From Mactromeris polynyma (taxonomy: Eukaryota; Mollusca; Bivalvia; Venerida; Mactridae): DNA of 64,000 bases. The stretch covers positions 27,842,619 to 27,906,618 of the forward strand of contig JASFXZ010000001.1 in assembly GCA_032209605.1 (NCBI GenBank), given 5' to 3'. Position 1 is the stretch's first letter. Each line of letters begins with the position of its first letter. Both the position numbers and the translations under genes were made by a program. The notes under the pieces are model-generated. The model had not been told where the DNA came from. It did not search any database and worked only from the letters and a program-made list of their open reading frames with translations. Positions 24,601 through 37,389 of the stretch are shown in pieces.

Positions 24601-27600
24601 AAAAATTGACGACCACAACTTTATTGGTATGATCAGATATCTGTGAAAGTGGTAACTTTGTTTTAATGGTGTAGGACTAAAGGACTATCTAAAATAATTG
24701 TTAGCATATGTTATAATATACTAATATAATTAGTCTGTATCAATTATGTTTGGCTTCTCTGTGCAGGATTTATTTCATGTCTAAAAATCTAAAGAAAGCT
24801 CAAAATATCTACCTTCCCACTCCCAAAGCTAAACAAAATATGTTCCGTTAACAAACCATATGGTGAAATATTCTGTTAAGTTTGAAGTTTTGCAAGCATT
24901 GTAGTTAAGTTCTGATGGTTTTGTAGTAGTGTGCATGGTACCCTTGAAACTATATTTATCCAAAATCTACCCTAAAACAGATTATTTTTATGTACAATTT
25001 GCTTAAAATAGAAACATCATAATAGCACGCTGTACTTTTTAATAATTCTTGATAAACTGAATTAAATTTATATTTCAGCAACCAAGATCTGCTCATCCCA
25101 ATGTACAGTTTTCGTGTACGCCTTGCGAGCCAATGGTGATTGATAATCTGCCATTTGACAAATATGAACTAGAACCATCACCATTGACTCAGTATATACT
25201 AGAACGCAGACAACCAAATGTGTGTTGGCAGGTGTTCATAAGTAACAGTGCAAGATATAGTGAGCTTGGACATCCATTTGGATATTTAAAAGCGAGTAGT
25301 GCATTAGCTTGTGTCAATTTGTTTGTGATGCCCTATAACTACCCAGTGTTACTTCCATTGTTAGGTAAGTTTGGACATGGGGATATATCCTACAAGTCTA
25401 CAATTACAGTGGCTTTTATCTCTGTCTTGGGAACATTGTTCATACCCACCACTAATTCTGGAATTTTGTCTGAAAAATCAAATTTAGAAAAGTATCAGAC
25501 TCTTGATGCAAACATACATTCTAAAAAATATTTTTTAAACGCATTGGTATCCATTTCAGTTTTGGAAACAGATGCTTTTTCGCATTGGCAAAGTGACTAA
25601 AATATGGCCATAAAACAGCTGATAAAATCTTAGTTGCCACACTATTATATTCATTCATTTATATTGTTTTTATTTGTATATTTCATCCCTGGGCAGGCAA
25701 CTAGCAAAATCATATTGTCATATTTATATTACAATTTCAGATGAATTGTTTAAAGTACATAAACTTAAACCAACTCCCCAGTGGAGACAGAGATTTGACA
25801 GCTACATTAAAACTATGCCAGGATATTATGCACAGGTTTGTAAAATATTGATTTTTGTCTAAAACATTGTTACCTCCCTTAGACATTATCCATAATGTTA
25901 TTGTTAAATGCTTTGATATGAAATACAGTTACCTCCCTTGGATATGAACCATAATGGTCCTGTTTTGATGTATCGGATAGAGTTAATTCCCTTGTTCTAG
26001 CACCTCAAATATTTGCATGTTATTGTTGCACTGTGACTAGGAACCACTTTGTTAATTCAAGGGGTCATGCCTAGCTGGTGAATATTCCATGCAAAACAAT
26101 AATTTTGAATGATGGTCTCGGTCTCAAAATAGAGTTAACACACAATATACATGTATTCAAGTCGGCATAAACAATTTTGTGCATTTATGAATTGGTTTTT
26201 ACTTTTGAGATGGTGTAATTTTAGCTGACTGTTAAAGGTTCAAATGATTTTCACAATGCCTTACACTTTTTTAGCCATTGAAGAGGGCCTTGGCAAGGAT
26301 GGGGGCACATAATCTTGTGCCTGATAATATGGATAATTGTCTTTCATACAGTGTTATAACTTACCTCAAGAAATTAAAAAATATGGTAAGAAATATTTCT
26401 GTATTACCATTGTTATGGTGTGTTGTTTTACATCTATGTTGAAGTCAATAAGTTTTAGAAGTGAAAGCGGCATCAGTTGGTCTGTTTCTATATGCAGATA
26501 GACTAGTTTTGCTTTCACCCCTCTATTTGAATATAATATTGATTTTGTATGTAGAACGACATAAATTCATCCATGGTTGTTGATCGTTTATGGTTAATGA
26601 TTTAACTATAGATTTTATCATTGGTTTTAATTATTGACCATGCTGAAGAGTCATATAAGAGTTTCTCTGTCCTTTTTTGTCATTAATTAATATCTGTGTC
26701 GCTGATTAACCTTGACAGTTGATATCAAACTTGCTTCTATTTGTCAAGCATCTTGTTCAGTTTTAGTAATGGACATGTATGTACTTTTGTGTCGTGTATG
26801 TATTACATGTGTTGTGTATGTATTACATGTGTTGTGTATGTATTACATGTGTTGCGGACAAGATGTCGGCCACGCAACCTGAAGGTGGCAGATTCCGACC
26901 AGGTCATTATCACACCCCTCATAAGACAAAAGTTGTGTTTTTTCTGGAAGCGGACTCAATGAGCGATTCAAATAAGATTTAATACCTAAATCAAAGTTAC
27001 GCCAAGATAAATTAGTGTATACATAGTGCATTGTGAGTAACGTATTTATTTTAGGCCAAAATGGAAATGGACAGACTAGTAGCATCTGTTGGATCCAAGA
27101 TACCTCCACACGAAGGAATTAAAGTCAGTTCAAGGTAAACACCTGTTGTAAAAGTGTCCGTAAATTGAGGGTAAATGAGCCAGGCTAGTTGGTTCTGTTT
27201 TTGTTAGATGTAGTTAAACAATTTTGCTTTAGGTTGATTGGTCTATTATTATGGCCCTGTCATTCAAATAGAAGAATGGCAAAGGAGCATGAAATAAAAA
27301 ATTTGAATCCTGATTGATAACTCTTTAAAGAATGAACGGATTCAACTCATGTTGTACACATAAGCATAGAATAAAAAAATACAGGTCTAGTTTGTATTTT
27401 GTTTACAATCCTTTAATTTTTGAAGAAGTTATGTCCCTTTTTCGACTTTAAAAATTGTGTTTGATCAAAACGCTTAAAAGCCCATAGTGGGAGCATCTGT
27501 GTCCTATAGACGTTTTGTTGGCTATGCCATTCTGCAGTTAAAAACTGTTTGTTTGGCATACTCGGACTGACCTTCCTAAATTATCTCTGATATGGACTTG

Positions 27601-30600
27601 CACGGCCAATCCATGAATGTTGTTTTTGCATCTTAAAAAATAAACCTCAACAATTTACCGGCCAACCTATGCCATGAGTTGTGTGTAGGGGTTTCTCATA
27701 CAAACATGTTTTTCGTGAATAGCTTTAATGCTTGAAAGCAATGGACATTCTAGTTGCAAATTTCCGATACATGTTTGGTTATAAAGTTTTTTATTACAAA
27801 TTGGACTTCTCATCTTATATTTAAAACTGTGTAAAATCTTAATTACATCGGGAGTGGTTTAAACCATATTCGGCAATAGTATAAATAATCAAGTATCAAG
27901 GCAAAAATATTGTACTTCAGTTTTGGTAAAGAAGTGATTAGAATAGTACTGCGTACAACCCTCAATATGTTCGTTTTTAAATGTCATCGATTTATTACTT
28001 GACAGAATGAGGACGTCGATACTCCAGAGGAAAGATTTTAGTCAGCTATTGAAGAATGTTGGTGGAAATTTGTCATGTCTTAAACAGGAACTGACAGATT
28101 ATAATACGTTTACAATTGTGGTACCTGATAGGGGGATTAAACCTCAGCAGTTTAGGTATGTACTGTTTTAAACCGTTTTAAGTCTGCTTTGAATTTTTAT
28201 GCCCTCATTTAAGAAGACATGTTACATTGTTTTGATTAGGTGGGTAACTCCGACAATTTGGTCTCGAATCAATATTGGAGAACACTTACAACATGCCAGG
28301 GTGTTGAATTATGATTACCTGTGGTACGAGACGATACTATCATTTTTGGTGTCAGGATATCAAAGGTCCAGAATGGGTGACCCTTATTGTTGTGATGGTC
28401 AATAGGTGTAAGGTTGGTGTTACAGGAAAACTGGTGGATTTTTTAGTCAGTATATTTTTTTTCCTGCAGTTTTAGTGTTATTTTTATTATTTTCAGAAAT
28501 CCATATGATATTTCACGAAAGAGCTTATTAGACCAGATAGCTAGAATGAGAACAAATTTCTTACAGACGTCTTATGCTAACAAAACTAAATTATCAGATA
28601 CAGGTATGTAGCATTAAAATTAGTCTAGTTTGAATGTTTCATATGTATACATGCTTAGTTTAATGTATTATGTTGATAATGCTGTCTAGAGTTGGCACTA
28701 TGACATATATCCAATGCCCGAAATAGTGTGTCTTGCCAGGTATGGACAATATGAATTTGTTGCAGAACTAATATAATGTATTGGCATAGGGGTGTACAAT
28801 ATTTGGTGAAATTGAAATATGTTGTAATTTTCTTACAGACGAGTTACATAGTGTGCCTATTGGTCAGATGGGCAATTACCAAGAATATCTGAAGAAGTTA
28901 CATAGTGAGTCACCTCCCTTACGACAACTGGAAAATACTCCAACCAGGGTTCATATGTTTGGAAATCCATTTAAAGTCAATAAGGTAAGGACAATGACTC
29001 TTGTTTTAAGTGCATCATAACTTTGAGATCTTGGTGATAAAGGTTTGATATACTGTATCACTGTATCATGGACTTCAAGCTTGCCTCAGCCAAAATCTAA
29101 AATATTTTGAGTTGTAAAAAGTCATGATTGCTAGACTTGTGTTATTTTATTCAGTAGGAAAGTTTAAATAATATAAGTTAATGATAAGTACTATGATAAT
29201 ACATTCTAGGGTCTGAGTTGAAAACAATTTAGTGGGAATGATAGTTTGGGTTACCATCTTCAAAATATGCTAAGAAAATGTTGATCAGTCAAAAGTTTCT
29301 TGATCCTTGGACAATGTATAGACAACGAAGCTCTGTATATGTATTTATATACGTATCTGACCTATTTGAACGGACTTCATCCAGCATTGTTGCTACATTG
29401 GCTAAGACATCTTTAATACAAACAATTGCAAAGTATTACTGTTTCAAAAAATCTTGTTTTATCCTGTTACACACAGACAGAACTTGTAAAAACTACAACT
29501 GGACGTTTTTAAAATTTAATATATTACCAATCAAATACAAAAGAATACATTTTTAATGTATTCTTTGATAATGCATATTGATTGATGTTTTAACTGTATG
29601 AAATATATTTTTTATGTTTGTTTAGTTAAAAAAAAATAGCATATTATACTTTAATTGAAATACTGTTGAAGTCATTCTTGATAAGTACTTTGTTTTCAGT
29701 ACTCTGATAGACCCACTGAACTTGATCCCTGGTCAAATTGTTTGGCTTTTGTGGTATGGATATTTACATTCATGTTCTGTCTTGATACCATATGTATACA
29801 TGAAAAGTCTAAAACAAATTGTCATACATTCTCGCCCAGTATTTTCTGGGTCAGGGTGCTACTTGTGACTTGTCAAGTTGGCCACGACTATTCTCGCCAG
29901 TATTTTCTGGGTCAGGGTGCTACTTGTGACTTGTTAAGTTGGCCACGACTAAACATGATTCCTGACGTTTAGTCATTAGCTAAAATATGCTGTTTGGATT
30001 TATAGAACATTATGGTGGATGAAGCTGAAGATTCTATGTTAGGAGGTCAACAGTCTCAGAAGAAGAAAACTCTAGAAAATGCACAGCAAAAACTTCGTAG
30101 TAAACGAATGGGTGGTCGAAAACCTGGTATGTCTTTTATAACTTGTCAGTTGATGGGTCATACAGCTACTTTCTGTATTTCTTGTATAGTTAATTATTAC
30201 CAATTGCTGATAGTTCTGCTTCATTTGGTGGTTATATTTTTCAAAGTATTTGAAATATGACATGGTTCATGTTGAATAGCTGGTTTTCAGATTTTGGTCG
30301 TTGGGTTTAACAAAATGTAAGATCGTAAAAATGCAAGTTGGTGAAAAATGGAATGCTTATTTTGGTTATAGTAGTATGCTATAGAATAATTTACAGGTCA
30401 CTGTTACAGAACTGATAATTATATGACTGCATTAGTAAATTGCTGAAATCATGCCAATAACAAACAGTTTGTATTGCGTCAGGCTAAGTTCTCTATATTG
30501 TAATACTGTCAGTTGTTATACCCTTGTAAATAAATGTTGAATAGGATTATATATGAGTCATCTTACGGCTGTTTAGTCCATTGAAATAATTGTCAAAATA

Positions 30601-32335
30601 GAGTTGGTCGCATCATGAGGTTTGACTGTACAACTACTGTCATACTATTTCAATGAAACTTGATACTTATGATCACCATGACTTGTAGATATATGTCCCT
30701 TACTCTATAAGGTTCATTCCAAGAATTGTTAGAATAGGGCCCTTGTCTCCGCTGACAATATTGTATTATGTTCGAATTATCACTAACAGTGATTGCTCTA
30801 GTTCAATAGGTCTCGGATTCAAATATAGCCTTATTATTGTTATCTTCATGTTAGCATGAATTTAAGTGATATGATTATTTGTTAAGTGTATTGAATATTG
30901 TAGGACCTTTACCAAAAGGTGTTTATATACCAATACGTCGAGCTTCTACGCCCACGTCGCAGTCTGAAGATGAAAGTTCTGATATTGAATCACCTGCATC
31001 ACCTGTATCTTTATATAGCTCTTCAGAATCGGGTAAGATACGGATTTATAGATTGAGATTCTTCGCCATAGAATACCAATAACTGTCATCAAATTATTCA
31101 ATAACATGCTATGAACACCAGGTACTGTAAAGGAAATCATTACACAATAATGAAGATGACATATGAAAGATGGGACTAGCAGAATATTTAACTGGAATCC
31201 AGGCATTTAGGGAATGTGTATCCCCATTATAAATGTGGCCCGATTGTATCATTGGCTAGATGGAATTTATGTTTGGTAATGTGATCTTTATTTGCACACA
31301 TTGCTTCATTTTTTTTCACATATCTGCTGTCAAGTTAGAGTATGGTAGAGTCATGTATTTAATGCTAATGAATCGTGTGATTGATATATTTCCATCTTAG
31401 CCCTTAATTTTGGCATAGTATGACTTTAAACTTTGTGTGATGATTTCCAAATGATTCCAATTTGAATAATACAGGAGATTTCATGCTCAAAATATCATTT
31501 CTTGTAGAATCTGCTATGGATATAGAAAGTGATTCAGTGTCGGTGAAGGAAGAACCTGAAGAATTGAATCATGTAGAACATATGAATGAAAACAGTTATA
31601 CAAATCATGTGTCAGAAATGAAAAATGGACGGACTAGTCCAGAGTATCCGACTAATGAATCGTCTGTGGTTAATAACAAACATGCAATAAGAAATAATCA
31701 CAAGAAGGAATTGAAAATGTGGTCTCATAATGTGAATTTAAGACAATTGGTTGTGAAAGAAGTTCGGAAACCTGGAAAAAGTAAGTTGAAATTTTTCTAT
31801 CTTCGTTTATTTATTTTGGAAATTCAAACCTGCTTGGAAATGTCAGTTTCAGAACTGAAGGGCCCTTAGTTCAATCCCGGGGTGAGATCATCTGTTATTA
31901 AATGATTGTTAGCAGTACTGTGATGTGTTGGTAGGGCAACTGGTAACTTACAACTTTTAAGATGACCTTGAATATAGTTCGCATTTGTTTCTTTTATTTT
32001 AGTGTTAGTCATTTAAATTACTAGTACTCCTACACCTGAGAATTACATTTGGGGTTTAAACCAAATACCATTAAATGAGCATTTGTTTGGCATGGCCTAA
32101 TGTTCTAAGAATTTAGTAAAAACAGTAAACATTGTGTTTTTTTTCAGGGTATGACAAATTATTTGAACACATGAATAAAATTGAAGGAAGCAATGAAATG
32201 AAACAAGCGTTTGTTCAGGACATTATACATGAAGCTGGGCGCTTCAAAAAAAAAGTGCTCATTAATTTACTTGAACAATTTGAGAAAACGTTTCTGCAGC
32301 ATTCCAAGATCATCAACAATAACAAGCATAGATGA
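18659..32335 (+). CDS. INTS6: Integrator complex subunit 6, complete
   Basis: Eighteen coding exons: 18659–18769, 18869–18946, 20106–20255, 20792–20881, 21822–22011, 23673–23834, 24326–24534, 25079–25364, 25741–25835, 26275–26385, 27055–27134, 28006–28155, 28497–28603, 28839–28984, 30006–30126, 30904–31032, 31508–31780, 32148–32335. All borders are GT–AG with matching phases. The total is 891 codons; human INTS6 is about 887. The N-terminal von Willebrand A domain starts at once and keeps the MIDAS motif DTSAS (Asp9, Ser11, Ser13). Other hallmarks are HELTKEPFRWDQR, MVIDNLPFDKYELEPSPLTQ and NSARYSELGHPFGYLKASSA. The last exon holds the conserved INTS6/DDX26 C-terminal domain (AFVQDIIHEAGRFKKK). 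The exon 16–17 region is Ser/Glu-rich and probably disordered. INTS6 belongs to the nuclear Integrator complex and anchors PP2A, which counters RNA polymerase II pause release. Start choice: the vWA strand begins two residues after Met1, as in the family. Confidence 0.97.
20976..21078. repeat. 25-bp tandem repeat in INTS6 intron 4
   Basis: Four units of GATATCTGAAAAGACGGCAG plus TATGC/TATTC at an exact 25-bp spacing (20976, 21001, 21026, 21051). It starts about 95 bp after the exon 4 donor. Confidence 0.85.
22861..23569. mobile_element. hAT-like non-autonomous element in INTS6 intron 5
   Basis: It starts CAGGGCTAGAATTTAA and ends with the near-exact inverted copy TTAAATTCGAGCCCTG at 23569. 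CAGGG-type ends are characteristic of hAT transposons. GTGTAA directly precedes the left end, and GTGTAACA follows the right end, which suggests a slightly degraded target duplication. No transposase frame is present in the 709 bp. An internal duplication of about 90 bp (about 23176–23330) contains GCGCGATCGATAAA twice and GTCGCAGTCTACTCATT-like tails. The right end lies only about 100 bp before the exon 6 acceptor. Confidence 0.6.
26789..26854. repeat. 20-bp tandem repeat in INTS6 intron 10
   Basis: About three copies of GTGTTGTGTATGTATTACAT. Short cysteine- and tyrosine-rich open frames here are by-products of the repeat. Confidence 0.8.
27315..27518 (+). repeat. Interspersed repeat copy, INTS6 intron 11
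   Basis: Shares its layout with an inverted copy at about 52593–52750. Common parts in order are AATGAACGGATTCAA, AAAATACAGGTC, GAAGAAGTTATGTCCCTTTTTCGAC and a tail GGGAGCATCTGTGTCCTATAGAC. The same tail closes the 170-bp array near 35380–35400. This marks a dispersed family with a conserved 3' tail and no visible coding capacity. Confidence 0.65.
29700..29753 (+). other. Possible 54-bp cassette exon of INTS6
   Basis: Between exons 14 and 15 a strong acceptor (TTTTCAG ending at 29699) is followed by 18 stop-free codons (YSDRPTELDPWSNCLAFV) and a donor GTATGG at 29754. Exon 14 ends and exon 15 starts in phase 0, so inclusion would keep the reading frame. Human INTS6 has no insert at this point as far as I recall, so this may be an alternative exon or a chance match. 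Confidence 0.3.
29829..29951. repeat. 62-bp direct duplication in INTS6 intron 14
   Basis: Two consecutive copies of about 62 bp share CAGTATTTTCTGGGTCAGGG, GCTACTTGTGACTTGT and AAGTTGGCCACGACTA. Differences are limited to one base and one single-base gap. Confidence 0.85.
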
Positions 32336-33588
32336 TGTATGCTTGTACATTGGTTTTCATGGTATCTCAATATTTGTCATTTGCATTCAGACATTGTGTT
32401 GATTGTTTGAAGTAAAATTCCATTCTCCTAATGTTCTGGTAGAATTAAATATAGCAAGTTGCACTATTCTGAAAAAAAGTTCAATTAAGATACTGTGACT
32501 GACCTACCAAATTAGCCTGACTCAAATTTTGCATATTAAATGTATTTTCAAACTTAGGCTAGTAGAAAAATAATATTTGAATTAAGCATATACCTTCATA
32601 TAAAGTTCATATAAAAAGGAGGGTGGCTGACATTTGTTTATTAAGTCCTGCCCATATTATTAGGGTTTTTATGAGGGTATATGATTTTTCTTTTTTAAGT
32701 TAATCAAAATTGAAATGTGAATAACATTTTGAATTCGTATTTATTGAACTGAGACCTAATGATTATTGAACTTGGAAACCTTAATAGGTTAAAATAGTGC
32801 TTTTTTAGATTTCTATGTGTTAAGTTGTTGCTATGGTAACAAATTGATGGAAAATTTCATGTTAAATGTGCATTGTTTGTTTGTAAATCCTTCAATATAT
32901 CTGTGATATGTTTTTGTTACTTTTTACAATAAGTACTTTAGTACTTTATACTTGTCGTCACTTTACATATTTGTATGTTTAGGGTTAGGATTTCAGCTAA
33001 ATTTCTGTTCCTAACTAGAAACAGAAAATTTGGGCTCCAACACAAACTAATTGTTGTCGCCGATCAAGTCTAGTTGCTAATGTACTTGAAAATATCCCTC
33101 ATAATCTTGTTGGATGGATCCAAGTTGTATTTACAAAAAAATCAAATTGTTTTGAAATATCTACCATAATTTGAGGGTTCAGTGCAAGACTATACTAACT
33201 CATATGTATTTACTAGTATGTAGGAGTTAGGTATAGTCTTGCACTGAACCCTCGATATGAGAGTTCCCAAGTGCTTTTATTGAAGGTTGACTCCATACTA
33301 TTGTTGCTCCATTTTTCTAAGAGGCAGTAACCATAGTTTCACACCAAATCCACAATATTTATTGCTGTTGATTGAATCAGATTGTTGATTATTTTTGGCA
33401 TAAGTTTATCAACTAAGTGATTGGCAAGTTTTTTAAGATATAGTTCTATATATGTATATCATTAATGAATTAATGTTCGTTCATTCATTTTTTGTGCCCA
33501 GATGTGCAAGACACTTGCAGATACTTCAGGGTATTGATTAGGATTTATGTAAATTTGTTAACTTTAATTATTGTTAATTGAAAATAAA
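32336..33588 (+). other. Probable INTS6 3' untranslated region with poly(A) signal
   Basis: No coding exon follows the stop. AATAAA occurs at 33583–33588 and again at about 33884. The first would give a 1.25-kb 3' UTR that includes the hairpin at 33173–33253. The extent is an inference. Confidence 0.45.
33173..33253. repeat. Long hairpin in the probable INTS6 3' UTR
   Basis: The arm GAGGGTTCAGTGCAAGACTA (from 33173) pairs with TAGTCTTGCACTGAACCCTC (ending 33253). Pairing continues inward through TACTAACTC/GGAGTTAGGTA with one bulged base, giving a stem near 29 bp and a loop of about 20 nt. It could be a very short MITE, a miRNA-like precursor or an RNA structure. Sequence alone does not decide. 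Confidence 0.8.
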
Positions 33589-33983
33589 AATTACAGTTTT
33601 AAGAGATCAAATGTTTAATTTTTTTGCTCTTTCACTCCGGGGTTTCTACCCAAGTATTAAGTTATGCTACTTGTTTTGGTATGAACCATCTTACTAGGTA
33701 GATTCTATATTGGAAGGACTATAACATAACATACTCTGCCTTTCCAATATGTTAAGTCAAAACTTAAAGATCTTCTCTTTTCTCTACAGATAGTTCAAGT
33801 TTAAATTTAATTGTTAATTGTGTTATATTTCAAAGTGCTACAGTTAATTTAATTTGCTCACCAAATATATGCTGAAATTTTGGTAAATAAAGAGGTGTTT
33901 GATGTAATTTGCATTAAGATATTCGTGAATGAAGTCCAATGCTATAAACCTCGTTTTGAGACCTGTCTCAGAATACAGCCTTG

Positions 33984-34285
33984 TCATTGGTCAATGCTAT
34001 GACATTGCTTATAAGTGACCAATCAGAGGATTCCTGCCTCCTAACTATTGATTTATCACCTTGGACTCGAGATGTTAATATTTATCTGAAGTTCAGAATA
34101 CCATGTACTGTGCTTGATTATACCCTACACTTGCTAAATTATCTACTTAAATTTTTACTCCTGTCTGACTTGTGCCCGAGGTTAGAAGTTTGGAAACCAG
34201 TCTGTGAGTACCAGTCTGTGAGTGCTGACTTTCCATTGGTCAATTTTTATTCTGTCCACAGAAGCAACCAATCAGATGATCGAGT
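33984..34285. repeat. Two facing CCAAT-box pairs, possibly duplicated
   Basis: CATTGGTCAAT (about 33984) faces GACCAATCAGAGGA (about 34017). About 245 bp further on, CCATTGGTCAAT (about 34233) faces AACCAATCAGATGA (about 34266). Each pair can form a short stem. The similar spacing suggests a diverged duplication. No gene start is recognised next to them, so a promoter role is not supported. Confidence 0.4.
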
Positions 34286-34604
34286 TTTCCGACTAATCTC
34301 TAAGCTCCATGTAATAATCACTGATCCAGCATAGTTCCAATGCTACTGTATTATTTAACCTTGTATTTAGGGAACAATTCTGTAGAAAAATGAATGAACA
34401 ATTGGTAAACAAATATGGACTGTTCGAAAATATTTACCCTGGTTTCATGTTGTATCCACCTTTAAGAATTCTCTCCAGGCAAATACTGTAAAACTTATGT
34501 TCTGAAGACTGCCAGAAAGTTTTTTCATAGTCGCTAATCTACTGTACATCTCAAGTTCACTGACTGACATTGCCTACACTCTGAAAAGCATATAGATTTG
34601 CCCT

Positions 34605-35410
34605 TGTCCGTCCGTCACAAAATCTTGTGTCACTCATATCTCCAAAAGAATATGAGCCAGAGTCATTAAACTTTACAGGAATGTTCACCAGTCTATGTAG
34701 TTTTGCACCTGGGGTTTCATGTTTGGTTCTGTCCAGTAAGTGCAGAGTTATGTCCCTTGACTTAGTTAAAATATAGCCTTACAGAGTATGCAATCTTGTG
34801 TCACTCATATCTCCAAAAGTGTATGAGCCAGATTCATAAAACTATACAGGAATGTTAACCAGCATGTGAAGTTTTGCACCTGGGGTTTCATGTTTGGCTG
34901 TGCCCAGTAAAAGCAAAGTTATGGCCCTTGACTTAGTTAAAATATAGCCTACAGAGTATGCAGTATTGTGTCACTCATATCTCCAAAACTATATGAGCCA
35001 GCGTCATTAAACTTTACAGGAATGGTTACCAGCATGTGAAGTTGTGCACCTGGGGTTTCATGTTTGGCTGTGCACAGTAAATGCACAGTTGTGGCCCTTG
35101 ACTTAGTTAAAACATAGCCTCCAGAGTATGCAATCTTGAGTCACTCATATTTCCAAAAATATATGAGCCAGAATCATAAGACTTTACAGGAATGTTCACC
35201 AACCTGTATAGTTGTGCACCTGGGGTTTCATGTATGGTTAAGCCCAGTAAGTGCAAAGTTATGGCTCTTGACTTATCACCATAATCAGTACAGTTGTTCA
35301 CTTGGTAATTTGAATTCCATTCACAAACTATGAGCAGAATAATAGCATTTGCTTTTGTGACAAAGGCTGCAAGTGGGGGCATCTGTGTCCTATGGACGCA
35401 TTCTAGTTTA
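34605..35410 (+). repeat. 170-bp tandem array with interspersed-repeat tail
   Basis: Four diverged units of 170–171 bp, anchored at TTGTGTCACTCATATCTCC (34625, 34796, 34966) and a variant at 35136. Each contains ATGAGCCAG, TTTACAGGAATG, CACCTGGGGTTTCATG and CCCTTGACTTAGTTAAAA. The array ends in GGGGGCATCTGTGTCCTATGG (about 35375), a tail shared with the copies near 27500 and 52600. Open frames on both strands (65–126 codons) have no domain and follow the repeat. Confidence 0.85.
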
Positions 35411-37389
35411 ACTAGAAATGACTGATTCAAAAATTTGATTGATACAATCTCTGATCTGCAATCTTTAACTGGGTACCAGCGAGACATAGCCTTACTGGAG
35501 TTATTTCATGAAACAGGGTACCAAACTGTATATGGATATATGTTGATTGATCACTTATTGTACAATTGTTTTTTCTTGCCAAGTGTTTTACTGGACAAAG
35601 AGCGTTATTGTGATATTTTCATGATCCATTACAAATTATCTTTGTCATCTCATCAAAATTGTTTGTATATTTGTGAACTTTGGTATAGTTGTCTCCCTGT
35701 TTAGTTGATTTCATAGTGGTCTCCCATTTTCTAATTTTTCTCCTTATTTAGCCGATTTCTTATTTGTTTCCACTTTTTTGTCAATTTCTGAATTATGACA
35801 TTTTTTCTATGGTGAAATGTTTTCAATTTTGTCAGTTGATCTTATAAAATAGTTTGTTTGTGGTTCCAACCAGCATCAACCAAATTAAATGTGATTTTTG
35901 CTCTTTAAGTTCAGGATTGTTTTTCGTGTCAACAAATAAAAACTTTTTATGAAAAAGACACGCAATTTTTATGGATGGCCCAATATCATGGTCATTTTGT
36001 TCAATTTGTTTGTTGTGAAGTAAATCATCCAGTCAGTACATAAATATTATTTCAACATTATTTCGACTTATTTGTTGAAAAGAATTAATAAAGTGCTTTT
36101 CAGTGACATGCCTATAACAGTAACTATACCATAGTTCACATTTAGGGGTAGAAGCGAATGAGTTTATCCAGGACTTTTCCACTGTTGCCCCTCAATATGT
36201 TCTCTGTCTTTCTCTTGTTTCGAATCTCTTTTGTGCAGCTCATTCGTTGAAATAAATTATAAATGCTGAACCAAATCGACTAGCTTGTGTTTTGTACAGA
36301 TTTTGTGCCATGTTCACTTATCATCGCAGTAATATGTATCGTTCTTGCTCAGGTCTCCATTATGTAACACTCCATAACTATAGGCCTTGAAAAAATTAAT
36401 TCAAATTCTTCCAGTCAAAATTGATATAAAATAAGGTGTGTGTATGTTGACCAATGAAATTCTTTCCACAATTTCAGTATTCGACTTGCTTAAAGCCATG
36501 TTAATTATCATGTCAAAAACTTATGTAACACATTGTGGTCCACAGAATGTCTTAAGGATCCAATGAAATCGTGCAAATCTAGTTAATGAATTACTCATGA
36601 TCCTGAATTGGTACATGTATAAGATTTCCAGAGGCAATCTTTTGAGTGTCACAATAATCAGAATGGATATCTGATAATCAGTATCTTTTGCTGGTTGGGA
36701 TGCCATTAAAGCCATGCAAAATTCATTCTTGATTTGCAAAATTATACGAGGCTCAGCTAGCGTAGAAATAAAGTTCCTGAGCCTGTATGACGACAAATAT
36801 GTGGAAAAAATTTAATATAGCACACTGTTGTAGCCGTAAATATGCCACTATATATCTACTCCTAAAATGTCAAATATGGAGTTTCACATTGGATCAAGTT
36901 GAGCATTACAGAAATTTATCAAGGAAATGAACAATCATTCCTTCTTCAATTCTGTCAAGATCAATAGATTTAATCAGTATACACTGATTTTCCAAATTAT
37001 CTTGACAACTGGTAGTTTGTGCCTCAAATCCAATCTACAGTTGAATGCACGTTTGGAGATGAAAATGTATGTGATTGAGAATGTTTCTCTAGAGAGGTTA
37101 AATTAGTTGTAACTTTACAACAGGAAGAGTGTACATGTTGAAGAGATGCTGCACTGTAGTTATAAGATGGATTCAACCATTTTGAGAGTTTGGTACAAGA
37201 GTTATAATTCAGATTTGTTAAAAATCATTGACAGAAGTTTGCACCTTGCCATTGATTTGGTAGTTATAGTAATCTTAGAAAATAGAAAATTCTGTGCATG
37301 TATCTTTATTTGTTAAATTGTCAAGTTAAAGAAAATAGTACAGTAAATTGAGTATATGTTTTGACTGCATTTTATTCTGAAGCTTTTTT
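35411..37389. other. Intergenic stretch between INTS6 and TRIM
   Basis: AT-rich with scattered short frames and no recognised gene, RNA or repeat. The two neighbouring genes converge on this stretch, so its edges may be 3' UTR. Confidence 0.55.

Noticed and set aside
34605..35704. Open frames of 65–126 codons on both strands
   Set aside because: Follow the 170-bp repeat and its flank; no domain, no splice support.
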